A DNA stretch of 64,000 nucleotides, taken from contig OY735207.1 of assembly GCA_963457665.1 (NCBI GenBank), positions 45,597,679-45,661,678 on the forward strand, read 5' to 3'. A program made the translations under genes and the position numbers. The notes below the pieces were generated by a model, which saw only the letters and a program-made list of their open reading frames with translations, made no database searches and was not told where the DNA came from. Numbering within the stretch: the stretch's first letter is position 1; every line of letters begins with the position of its first letter. Below, piece after piece: positions 15,112 to 27,500 of the stretch. This DNA is from Thysanoteuthis rhombus. Its lineage: Eukaryota; Mollusca; Cephalopoda; Oegopsida; Thysanoteuthidae.

Positions 15112-16323
15112 CAACGAATCAGAAGACTGCTGGAAACTAAAAATATCACTGTTCTTACAAAAGGAAATGATCAACATTATTTCCCAGATTCTTGAACCAA
15201 TTCTACCTACGTATATCATCAAAATAACACGCAATAAACAGAATAAACAAGGAAAAAAACATTCATTTGCTTTGCAATAACTACATCAATATAAAGATAT
15301 AAGAATAACCGAAAGAAGATTTATTTTATGCCTTTCATGTATAACTTAGCACAACCTGATGTGGCCCATCACATTTTTTCTCTGTTGTCTTTATTTAACG
15401 AGAAGGACGCATGTTTTCTATAAAAATCTTCCCCAACTGTACAGTGGGTGGAACAATATTGTGTTCATTTAACAATGCTTGCATGATAACAAAAGAATAC
15501 GAACGGATAGACAATGCCTGTGTCTGAGACCTTGTGGGTATTTGGTGTGTTGTCATTATACAAATAACATGACAAAGGAAGACAAAACGAACCACGAACT
15601 GGGGAGGGTTTCAAGTATGAGAAATAAAGAAAGGAGGATAAAAAGGAGACGGGAGTTTGCTGATGTGGAAGCAAACAGGAATATATTTGTCCTACCTCTG
15701 AGGCTCCTTCACTTTCGCTGCGGCACAATGGAAGCTGAGTTTGGAAGGGTTTGAAGCACAACAGTAAATAAGGAACATGTTATTAGTAACCAGGCTAAAT
15801 CTGAGAGCAGAATAACCACATTACTTGGAATTACCAAAGAAGGCATCACCTCCTCATTAATTCTGAAGCTAATGATAAGTTTTCAGGATTGTGAAAATTC
15901 GGTTCAATCTTATCATCGACAAAGCAATTAAGATTCTTGATATTTACTAAGGCTAGATCTGTACAGCACAAACCAAAATTGGGAAATGGTAGTAGTAAGA
16001 CTGTTTTGTGCCAATACTCCATGTAGGGATGTCTTTCAGATTTGAAAAGTCAAAATCCCTGCTTTCCACTAAGCCCGAATACCAACTTCTTGCTCGGATG
16101 TGAGATGAAGTAATTCAGTCACGATGCAAGAATAGACTTTTTCTTAATAGTTAGTAGGCTTAGATGATTGAACGAAAATGCTATGTGAAGCGAAATGGAA
16201 ATAGGAAGATCGTGTTTTGTCAATTTCCCCAGCAAAGAGGGCTTTGAAATCAGCATCCAAAATTCGAGATTTTGCTATTCCATGATTATAAATCTCCTCC
16301 CCAACTGCTAGATCGGATATCCT

Positions 16324-16418
<95 letters not shown>

Positions 16419-19400
16419 ATTGCCATGTCTTACCGGCAAACGTTTCTGTCTCACCCATCTTGTGTCTGGTCTTTTCTCATAGCATTTACTGTCCCATGGA
16501 CCCTAGTCCTTTGCTCCATCTGTTCTTATCCTTTCTTGCTAAGTCTCCGGCCCATCTCCATCTTTTTTTCTGTGATCATTTGTATAATGTCTTCCACTCT
16601 AGTCTCCCCCCTGATCCATGTTGCTATCTTGATTTTTTTCCCAATCTTTCAAGTTATCTTCATGTGTCTGTGTATGCTTGCATGTGTGTATGTGTGTGCA
16701 CACGTGTGTGCACACGTGTGTGCATGCATGTGTTTGTGTATGATTTCAGACAACGAATGTTACTTCCTGTAACTTTTTTGTTAAAAAAAAAAAAGAAGTC
16801 ATTTATTGTTAGTTGTCTGCACCATTGCCCTTGCTAGGTAACAAACGTCTGGGTACTTTCCGACCAGAAAATATTAATGATCTGTTAGTGCCATAAACCC
16901 AATTTAAAAGGGTTTATGTATAAAATGTTGCAACTGGGAAGAAAAAATTGAATAAAACTGAAGAGACGAAATATCTCATGTATACTGGATATCTCAGACT
17001 AATTATGATTATGGTTGGGTTATTGTATTGGTATTCGAAGTCTTCAGAAATCTCTGAACCAATCTTTCATATTTAACGCAAATTCAACCATTATTATAAT
17101 CCAGATTTTATAAATGAAATAAATATAAGTGAAATATAAACTGCATATTTTCCAACCCGTAGTCCTTGACTACAACTGCTGAAATAAACATGCCAGTAGG
17201 TTAATTGATTTTTAGAAGGGCATTCGATCAATTAAAACATTTAGCTAATTCCCTACGTCCCTGAAAAAATTATGTAGATCAAACCTCTGAATTATTGAGG
17301 AGGCAATGGAAAGCAGATTTCTATACAAAACAAGTAAAAATGAATGAATTAAATAAAGTTCTATACAACAGAAAACACTGATGAATAAACGAAGCATATT
17401 TATTAAGATAATGTAGCAAAAGCAATAAGCACATAACATTTCCAGATGTAGATACGTTTTTGTAAATAATATCACAAAACTAATGTTTTTGGTGTCGAGT
17501 AGACTCGAGAAGAACCTTTTGGGATATGAGTGGGAACCTGGGAAATTGAAAATGATTGATGAGAGCATTAAGGGAGAATTTACAAAATCTATGAAAATGG
17601 ACAAAAGTCATATGAAAATATACATTCCAATGACAAAAATCTCAAAATCAATAATAGATACATGCTATAAAAAATGATCTTTTTAAAGCTAATCCCCTGC
17701 ATCATCTATGAACTTATTTTAATTCAGTTTTTAGTGACGTCGGCAGAAGTATGCGCTCTCCAAGAGCTTCCCAGTCCATTCTGGTAATGCCTGAAGAAGC
17801 AGTGAGAGTCATATATCCTAGTTTAGTGGAAAAAAGCGAAAAAATGGTATTGTGAGAACAAATTAAACTAGAATTTACTGATACCGGATAACCCCTTGCA
17901 TAATCAACCAAATGAGAGCAACCCCCCATGGGTCGAATAAAAGATTCGATTCTAAATTCTTAGAGGGTTACTAAATACGAAAGGCACCGGGAGAAGCTCA
18001 AAGAGTACAGCGTTCATAACAGCTAGTAAAATGAGAACGGATAAATTAGTGAATTATCCGAAAACGTGTTTTATCTTTCTTATCCATAGATTAGAATAAC
18101 TACTCCAGCTTCGAACGCTTGAAGAATTAAAAAAAAAAGATTCGCTGGGCAGGTAATAAAGGAGATTAACTTGAATCGCTTTGCATGTCTCTTGATGTAT
18201 CTAAATGATATGTTTAAAACTAAATTCATTAGTTAACGGGCTTGGGATTGAACGATCCGAAAAATTCAGTACATTTACTTGGATTCACATGCTTAAATTC
18301 TTAGTAATAACAACCAAACATGATTACTTACATATTGGCTTTGTTCCCTATCTGAATCTTTTGATCCGACATACTCGTACACGAAGCAGATGTTTGGGTG
18401 GTCAAGAACTGAACAGTTGTTGCTTACATCAATAAACAAACCTGGGAAGAGGAACAGAACAACAAATGATCAACAGACATTAAGACGCGTTAAATGCTTT
18501 TATATTGTCGTTCAATTCACCTGAAAACCAAGTATGTCAGTAAAAATGATTAGTGGATTCTCTAAACAAAATGGACACCAATGAGCCGCTTGATAAAGGT
18601 CATTTCATGGGTGGTCTACATTCAAATTATCGTCAAAGAGTTTGGGACGATCATTCCAGATATTAAGATCTGGAAAAAAACTGTTCGATGATGAAAATTG
18701 TATTTAATGAATCTCAAGCCCAGACAAACGAAGATGGCTGTTGCAAAATCTTTAAAATCCAAAACATCGTTGAACGAAAATACAAATTCAAGAGTTTGTA
18801 TGGTAGAATGATAATCGATTCCACTGTGAAACAAACAGAGTTTTAATCCAAGTGATAATAAGTTACTAATTTCGAGATTCGAATTCTACAACGCCTTGAA
18901 GAATTAACGCCAATAAATTGATTTGACGTTCAATAAATCTTGGCACGTATTAAGCAAACATTTTTGATGTTGAATGAACAACACCTTTTTGGGGTCATTT
19001 TCTTAATTCCACCCTCACAGAATATTTTATCTTTCTCTGCAAAGAACTGACTTAGATACCTTTTGCAGTCTTCCAAGGAAACTAATTCTTTCATTAAAGG
19101 AATTTTCAGCACCCTAAGATTAATATTTCAAAATACCCATATTGTAGCTTCTTGTTTAGTAATGGTTAGCACGTTCGTCTTGTATATCATTACCAATGTA
19201 GCAAGTTGTATCTTTAATTGGTGTTGAACACGTGACCTTATCTTAAACTGAGCCAAGTTTAGTGAATATATATGCATATGAATTATAAATTGCATTATAT
19301 TATAGAAAAACTTATTTGAAATGATCTCCCGTTGTTAGATGGTTAATATATCACTCAATTTAGACAACGTAAATAGAATAAACGAGGAGAGAAAATGGTA

Positions 19401-19762
19401 TCGAACCTGCCACCAATAGGGTAGCCACTTCAACGTAGCGATGCTCTTACCATTGAGTTAACGGCCGCTGATAATGCAAAAGCCAAATAACTGCTTTCAA
19501 CCCGAATTCTCATCTCGTTTATTCTCTCTATTCTATTTCCTGCAGCGGCCCGTTTTTGTTCAATTGTTTATTCTATCTACGTTGTCTAAATTGAGTGATA
19601 TATTAGCCGTCTGACGACAGAAGATCATTTCAAATAAGTGTCTATATAATATAACGCAATTTGTAATTCATTCTGTCGGACCAAACATGTCCGTCCCTTA
19701 GTACACACAGACGCATACACACAGGCACACACACACACACGCTCACACACACACACACAAAT

Positions 19763-19845
<83 letters not shown>

Positions 19846-21948
19846 CAACCTGTTGCATATTGAGGGTAAAATAAGAATGAATAAATGAAAGCTGACATTA
19901 ACCTCTTATCTATTTAAGAACCAAACACAGACACCAGACTTTATCTAAACACCCACACCCCACCACATGTCCCTTGTTTTCCACCCACTGTGTCAGAGGC
20001 ACCTCAAAGCCTGACTCTATGAACTGCCTTCCTTTCTCTTCTCTCTAAAACACAGCCACTTTTTTTCATATAAATATGTATATATATCTTACAGTAAAAT
20101 TCCCGATAACTGAGGTTCAAATTAGTAAAACTTGAAACAAATAGCCAAAATTTGTTTCCATTTAAATCTTCTTGGAATACCGTTGTATTTATTGAGTGTC
20201 TGTAGGTTTATAGGTAACAATAAAAGCCTTCAAATACTGACGCACTTTCGTCTAAATATATAGTGAAACAGTTTTCGCTCGATGGACTGTATTTCGTTTT
20301 AAAATGAATGTTCAAGGTTATAAAATCATAATTGAACATATAATACCTGGACAAAGTTCAAAGATTAATCGTTGACAAAAGTTCAAAAAAGAGCGTGATT
20401 CAAAAAAAAAAAAAAAGAGTTGAACAATCCATCATTTCATTTCCTGGTTCAGTTTGTCAATTCACTTCTGTCACAACTTCCATGTTACTCAAAGTAGATT
20501 TGATAAAATAACATACAAAACAAAATATGTTTACAAATAAGACGCTGAGAAAAGAATTGGATAGGAAGAGCAAGGCAAAATCAGTCCGTAGTAAGATGTC
20601 TTTTCTTTTCAATCAAGACATAGCAGAAACTAACTTAGATATTCCAATGATAAATTCCTTGGGTGCATTGGCAGCGCCAAGCCCGGGCTTCAAGCCGCCG
20701 TGTCCCGGGCTCACTAGATCAAGTCTTTACTCATATTACCTATGTATAAAACCTTTGCCTGTCCTCATAGTTTTCTGGTCGAGCTGTGCAAAATGATGGC
20801 GCCGCCACTGCATGGGTGGTCCAACGGAGATGTTTCCAAGAGACTATGCTTTCTATTACTCAAAATATCCTGAACCAAGAACGGAATAGCGTGCACAGAC
20901 AGGAGGGGGCGACGTCCTTTGATGTTTATGATGTTTTTTCTCACGATAAAAACATATCCTATTGTCTGTCTTCCGTCTCGTGTGAATTCAGTGTTATCTA
21001 TACGCCCGTTCATTGGCAACGCGTTCCTTTCGAGAATTCAATTGGTGCCATTCCGGTTTAGATGCTTTTCTCTCTGTAGCCTTCACCGAATTTTATCCGG
21101 TCGTTCTTTGAATGGAAGCGAGGCAAGGTTACCCAGCGCTGTCCAGGGAAAAAACATCTTGGAAGACAAGTTGAAACTCTTATTCAGTCAGATGATTTGA
21201 GATAAACTTTGCGATTTTTATGGGATATCTGAGTTTTTTAAATTAGTTTTTATGAAGGTTGATTTGAAGAAAAAATATTTTTGATGATATTTTAAATCAA
21301 ATTTGTTCGTATCTATGAAAAAATAACCGTGGAAATCGTATCTGTACCAATAGCTAAAACGTTTAATGTTTTGAAAAGTGTCTCCACCATAAGTTGTCGG
21401 TTGATCAAGGACAGTTTTCTCTTTGATAGTTATTTCAGGGATTTCACCAACGTAAAACAGCTAAAAACATTAGTTTGGATAAAATATCATTTCACGGTTA
21501 CACCTTCATTTGAACTTGGTAGTATTGCAAAAAACAAATTTAAATTTTTGTTAAAAACAGTAAAAAAACTTACAGATTACTAGTTCGCAGAACTTTGCCC
21601 GAATAGAATGGGGTAGTAACTCCGACTGCAGACAGAGAAAACAGTCTTCCCAAGAAAGATATCCATATTCCCGCGTGATTACGTGAATTGCAAAGTCGTT
21701 TCGACCCTTTGTATAAAAATGAAATTCGGTTAGTCATTTTAAACATGAAAAACTACGCGGACGATTATAATGAAACTATTCCAAAACTCATTTAGTGATA
21801 AAATTTCACAGGTAATAAAGCTAAATTTTCAACATTATGTCGATGCTCTTTTAAAAACAAACCAACATACGAGAAACTAATAACTTACCTGACTAATTAT
21901 ATCACAGGTAGAATTCGTAGAAAAATACGTCAGAATTATTAGTCACTC

Positions 21949-22018
<70 letters not shown>

Positions 22019-23760
22019 TCACTGTGAATTCTGGCGATAGAGACTATGTTTTGTTGATAAAGCACCGAATTTAGCAATTTTTACCAAAAAATATTTTAAC
22101 AGGTTTCAACATTCAATTTGTTTGTTGTGGATTGAAAATTAGGAAAATGGGGTTGTCAGAGGCAAGGAATGAAAGAAAGTATTACTGACAGAATAGGGCT
22201 ACCATATGTCTAACGTAAATGCATTGCCTGTAATTTTTCTATATAATGGCATTGCAAATGATTTTACCATACAAATATACTGTAAGTTATTTTATCATTT
22301 TACGGTAGAAACACCACAAAGAAAGTGATTGCCAGTGGCCAGGAATTAAGGTTGGCGTTATCGAAATGATATGGCTATAATACATATAATTCTGGATTTT
22401 TCTCCTCTTTATAATAGCAGCGATAAACGACAAGTTTGTTTTTCAGTTATTTAAAGAAAAGGTTTTATTTTTAAGTTTCTACTTTAAAAACGATTTATTT
22501 TCTTTAATTATTGTCGACTATTTACGGTAGTTTTGAAGGCAACAAGGAAAGGGATATTCCGGGAAGATGAAAACACTTACATAGCTAAGGGCTTTAAACA
22601 AATCCAATTGATGCATTAAGAACATGTATTTCTCCTCGGCGTAAATGGGACTTTCAGGCTAAAAAAAAGAAAGATAAAAACAGAAGTAAATCGATGAAAA
22701 GTGATTTGAAATGTATTGCATTTTTGAGACGACGTAGAAAGTGTATGACAAGTCTGACAGAGTAGATGTTCTGGTTTCTAAAGTTTTTTCTTTATGTCAA
22801 AGTGAAAGATAAAATATACAAGCAAAATATTCATATTATATACAGAACCTAAAATACATGGATTCAAGAAATGCATTTTTTATGACTGCTGCTTCGTTAA
22901 TTTTCCTATATGACTATTTTAGTGTCAATAATATCAAATTGAAAGGATAGCTAATTATAATTAAGTCACTTCTGAATTCTTACGAGCTTGCCCTCCACAC
23001 CATCACTTGTAGGTACAAGCACGTATTAGAAATGGTTTGAACTTGAAATCTGGTAAATTGGAAGAACGTTTGAGGAAAGCTGTTAAACTTGCAGAAAAAT
23101 TGGATGTGAAGCGACAAAATTCTTTGAGTGAAGCATTGGAATAAAGAAAAAAAAACTTTTTCAGGGCAAAGAAGTCTACTGATGATTTTGCTGCAATACA
23201 ACGCTCGTCCACATGCTTCAAACGATTATGGAGATAGGATGTAAAGTTCTTCGATATGCGACGTATTCTCCAGAACTCTTGCCTCAAGACTATCATTTGT
23301 TTCACTTCATGCGACTCTACTTCTTTTGTCTGAAATTCCAACAATTCGGTGATATCGAAGAATTCATTGAAACAAAACCAGAATTGTTCTCTTTCGATGG
23401 AATGCGTAATTTAGCCCAAAGATGGCATAAGTAAAGGAAAGCCAGCGGAAAATATACCTTGCTTACTGAATTATAATGTCATGAATTTACATGAATAAAA
23501 CATTTTGTTGAGAATGTTGCGAGCTTTTGCATTAATTAATATTTACATCGATCAGTTGTTATTTTGATTTCTGACGTTATTCCAAATTACCTCATACCTC
23601 CCAGTTTTACTTACTTCTATTGGAATCAAAACTCAGTCATTTCTCACTGTTTGATTATAGAGCACAACAATATAAGCTAAAACAATTATAACGTAGAACA
23701 ATATAAGGTATAACAATTACAAAGTATATCAGCGTGTATGACTTATCACCTCAACAGGTA

Positions 23761-23841
<81 letters not shown>

Positions 23842-23845
23842 CATT

Positions 23846-23889
<44 letters not shown>

Positions 23890-23894
23890 TATAC

Positions 23895-23942
<48 letters not shown>

Positions 23943-24473
23943 GATGTTAGAAATAGCCATATATGAGTATGTTGTATTCTCTCATTCATAGAAGCACAAA
24001 CGGAATGTTAGTAGTATACTAGACTAGCAAAAGATTTTTATTTCTGTAGTGAGTTCGGTCCACATTGGGTATTCTCTCCTAATGACAGTACACGTGGATT
24101 TACATATTCATTGATTGGGGAAACACTTAATGTTTACCTGTACATTACTGGAGCGCATGCTGATAAAATTTAGTCGATAGGTTCAAGAATGCCTAAGAGC
24201 GATCCAGTTTTAGAATCAAATATCTTCACAACATAAGACTGGCATTTGTCATGGAAAAAGAATAAGATTTAAGGCTTTTATTTGCTTTCATGAATGTAGA
24301 AACAAAGAAAAATGAATTGACAAAAGGAATATTCCGTTTAATGATAAAATTTTGCTATAAATGGAAAAATGATGAAATGTCTGTGCTAAAATATTCCAGA
24401 CTCTTGTATAATAGTCTGAAACGACATCAACTTTTAGAACATTATTTCCTGATTCAAACTTTCTGGTATAAAG

Positions 24474-24545
<72 letters not shown>

Positions 24546-27500
24546 TCAGTATATATATAGATGTATATTCATACACTCACACACATGTATATTTAGTATA
24601 TATGCACATGTAGTTAGTTATTTATATATAAATGTTTATGAAAGGCATGAGAGCGTCACATTTGCGTTTCCCTCATTGCATCAAAGAAAAGTGATCATCT
24701 TACATCAACGAAGGAATACAAAGGTACCCAAGAGTTTCCTCCATCGATCGAGATGTAAACAATATTCGGTTTTTCGTTAATGTTTTGTCCTCGGTCCAAA
24801 AGGTAGATGCTGTCCTGAAATGGTAATTGGCACAAACATTAGACAAAAAAGATTATTATCAAAAAAACAAACCAAAAAAAAACAAACAAAAAAAAAACAC
24901 AAAAGAACAACAAAAAACCGATGGGCATGCGTTGTAATTCTCTTCCCAGAAAACGAAGTATACGGATTCTTTCTTTCAATAAAACACCCAATGTAAAGCG
25001 GGTGTGTTTCGTCGTCTAATCTGTGAACTGATTGTGAACGATATAATAATGAAGCGACCAACAAGATGCCATTAACCCAAATTAAATCGGCAACTTCCAT
25101 TTTTATGCTTATAATCAGATACTCAAAACGATATCAATTGTTGTTGATAATTTCTGACGTATAAGTTGAAACATCGTTTATCAACAAAATCTTTCAGCTT
25201 CACATCGTGATTCTCGTTGCCGTCGGCATGGTGAAAGTTCTCATTATTTTTGCGATAAATGCCCACCTGAAGAGTGTTAATGCGAAATCAATTTATTAGT
25301 CACTGACCGGATCCAAAACAATGCTGTTCGGTTTATATAAGCTGCAAATGCCATTCAGATGAAGGGGCTTCGCCGTGAAATAGCGATCAACGGTCTAGTC
25401 TATCCGATCATTATTACTGTAGTGGGTTCAATCCCTATTGATTGCTCTACACTTATGGCCCTGTGTCAGACTAAGCTAAGCTTTACAAAATATCTATCGT
25501 GACCTGATTGATGGCTTAGATAGCAAATATCTGTAGCATTCAAAGTAAAAATAAACAACTGTTTAACTGGAAAAAAGATCCCTCTGAGCCATTTTTAGAA
25601 TATGGCCAATTTTTTCCCAATATTCATTTTTATATTGCTTATCCTTTCAGTGAAAACAGTTAATTTAATTAAGAAAGATGGCAACTCAATTGCTGCAAGT
25701 GGTAAATTCATTTAAAACACCATGGCATCATCACGAGAAGCTTATGACTCAGTCAATCGACTGGTATCGATAGAATTAATGTTGATTTTAAGAGTTATCT
25801 AACATTATACATCCTTTTACGTAGCTCAAAATATTCACCCGCAGATTTCATAATTTGAAATCCATGATACGAATGTTTACCCTTTGTGTTTGCATGAAAA
25901 GATTTCGATTCGTATCCAGTCAGATCATTCGATCAAGAATATACAGTTTGAAAATTTGAATGAAAACGAAGAATGAGTTAGGCCAGATTAGTTTAGATTT
26001 ATTGAGTGAACTGATCGTTGGGACACTTACAAGAAAACTCAGTCTGAATGACATATGTTTGGTATTATTAGTTGAAATCTTCATGCACATGTTTTAACCA
26101 CACAGATATAACAAATTTCACAAAGTGCAAAAACTGACCATGAAGATGTTGAAATGCGAAGAAAAAAAATTTCCAAATTGAACAACATATTCAACAAAGT
26201 CGAATTGTTATTACTTGTTTTAAATCGCTTTGCTCGTAGCATGTTCTCTAACATGACTGTTAACATGCACTTGACAACTGGAATATTTGAAGGAAAGGAA
26301 CTTTACTCTGCTTTGAAGACAAAGTTTCTGTCTCACTCGTGACTAATTATAACGAGACTCCACTAAAATTGTTAGGATTAAAACAATCGATATTGGGGTT
26401 TGGCTTTCTGGGTCCATCTAACACCTTAAGGTTGCGACTGAAACTTATTGGTTCAATTATTTTTTCCTTCCTATGAAGTGGACCTTCCTAAAAAATAGTA
26501 TTTGAATTCTTGGCTTCTATCAAGTCTCGAGTACCTCAACCTCCCTTATCATTTTCAATTATATACACAAATGATCTGAACTTTGACACGGAGACATCTC
26601 CTTTTCCATCGGTAAAGATAAAAAAATCAAAGCAACAATAACCTCGCATCATCTCCTTTAAAAAAATCATTTTTCCCATTTGACAAGAGAAAACAGTCCC
26701 TCGAATCATGTAACGGAAATAAATACGTCCCAGCTTTCAAAATTTTTTTGTTCCCATATTGTATATTAAATTCACCATTATGTCTGATAAATCTGATCCA
26801 TTTCATCACCTTTATACATTACATAATTAAAAAAAATGATTTTAGTGTGGTGGGAATCCCTTGTGTGTTTCAATTTGAAAATGTATTGAGAATATGGCGG
26901 AGATCTTTATCAACAAGTATTTGTAATTTCAACTACGCTAACTGAACTTAGAATCTGATATTTGAGATAAACAACTTGTTAGGATGAAATGGAAGTCTAT
27001 TTTGAATTCTAGGTGTTATAAAAAAAGACTTTAAAAAATATCATAGCAAAGAGTCGTCTTTGTTAACATCTTGTACTTGTAAAATCTGTAATTTCCTAGT
27101 ACATAAATCTCAACTTTGCACTCAAAAGTGTAAACCAATTGTACTTGTTCTTATTTCAGATGAATTCCCTTTTGCTAGTATTTTCAAGACAAATATTAAA
27201 AGAACTCGGATTATCGATTCAGTTATTAGATGAAATGACCCTGTGAGTATAGATGAGAAATTTGTCAGAATACAACTTAAAAAGATTTTTTGTTCTGGAA
27301 CAAATGAACCATTTTCGCAAAAAGTTTCATTTGTATCAAAATACATCGAGGAATTTTCTGAATATGTTATTTAAGCAGTGAAAAAATAGGGGAAATAAAG
27401 AGATAACGTACGAGTTTTTAGGAGAATTGCGGAAAAGAAGAACAAAAATATTTGAAATAAAGCAGACGATGAACATCAACGCGACAAAAATCAAGAAACG

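Larger units (their letters stand above)
2334..18331 (-). other. 16-kb intron E18-E19
   Basis: No exon is needed here: E18 and E19 join in phase 0 and the family alignment is continuous. Contains three (TA)n arrays, an (ATT)n array, a (GA)n array, a mariner fossil at 8975-9605, several SINE-like bodies and dispersed repeats described separately. Stretches such as 3350-6400, 10400-12100 and 12700-14900 show nothing I can name. Confidence 0.75.

Noticed and set aside
16272-16772. 166-codon plus-strand ORF with (Ile-Tyr)n
   Set aside because: Fusion of a (TA)n array and dispersed repeat Z; not a gene.
17714-17929. Minus-strand ORF with [18 protein letters not shown], like the LP-LRA-F motif of IP3R
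   Set aside because: It ends in a stop before any donor, starts in the wrong phase, and the motif is supplied convincingly by exon E17 at 21574-21706.
21889-21950. CAG|GTAAGT donor with an open frame ending DIISQ, considered as an extra exon between E16 and E17
   Set aside because: The only acceptor places a TGA as first codon, and E16 joins E17 directly with a continuous alignment.
24777-25100. 107-codon minus-strand ORF overlapping exon E15
   Set aside because: It is in a different frame from E15 and contains a poly-Phe/Val region from an A-rich tract; not coding.
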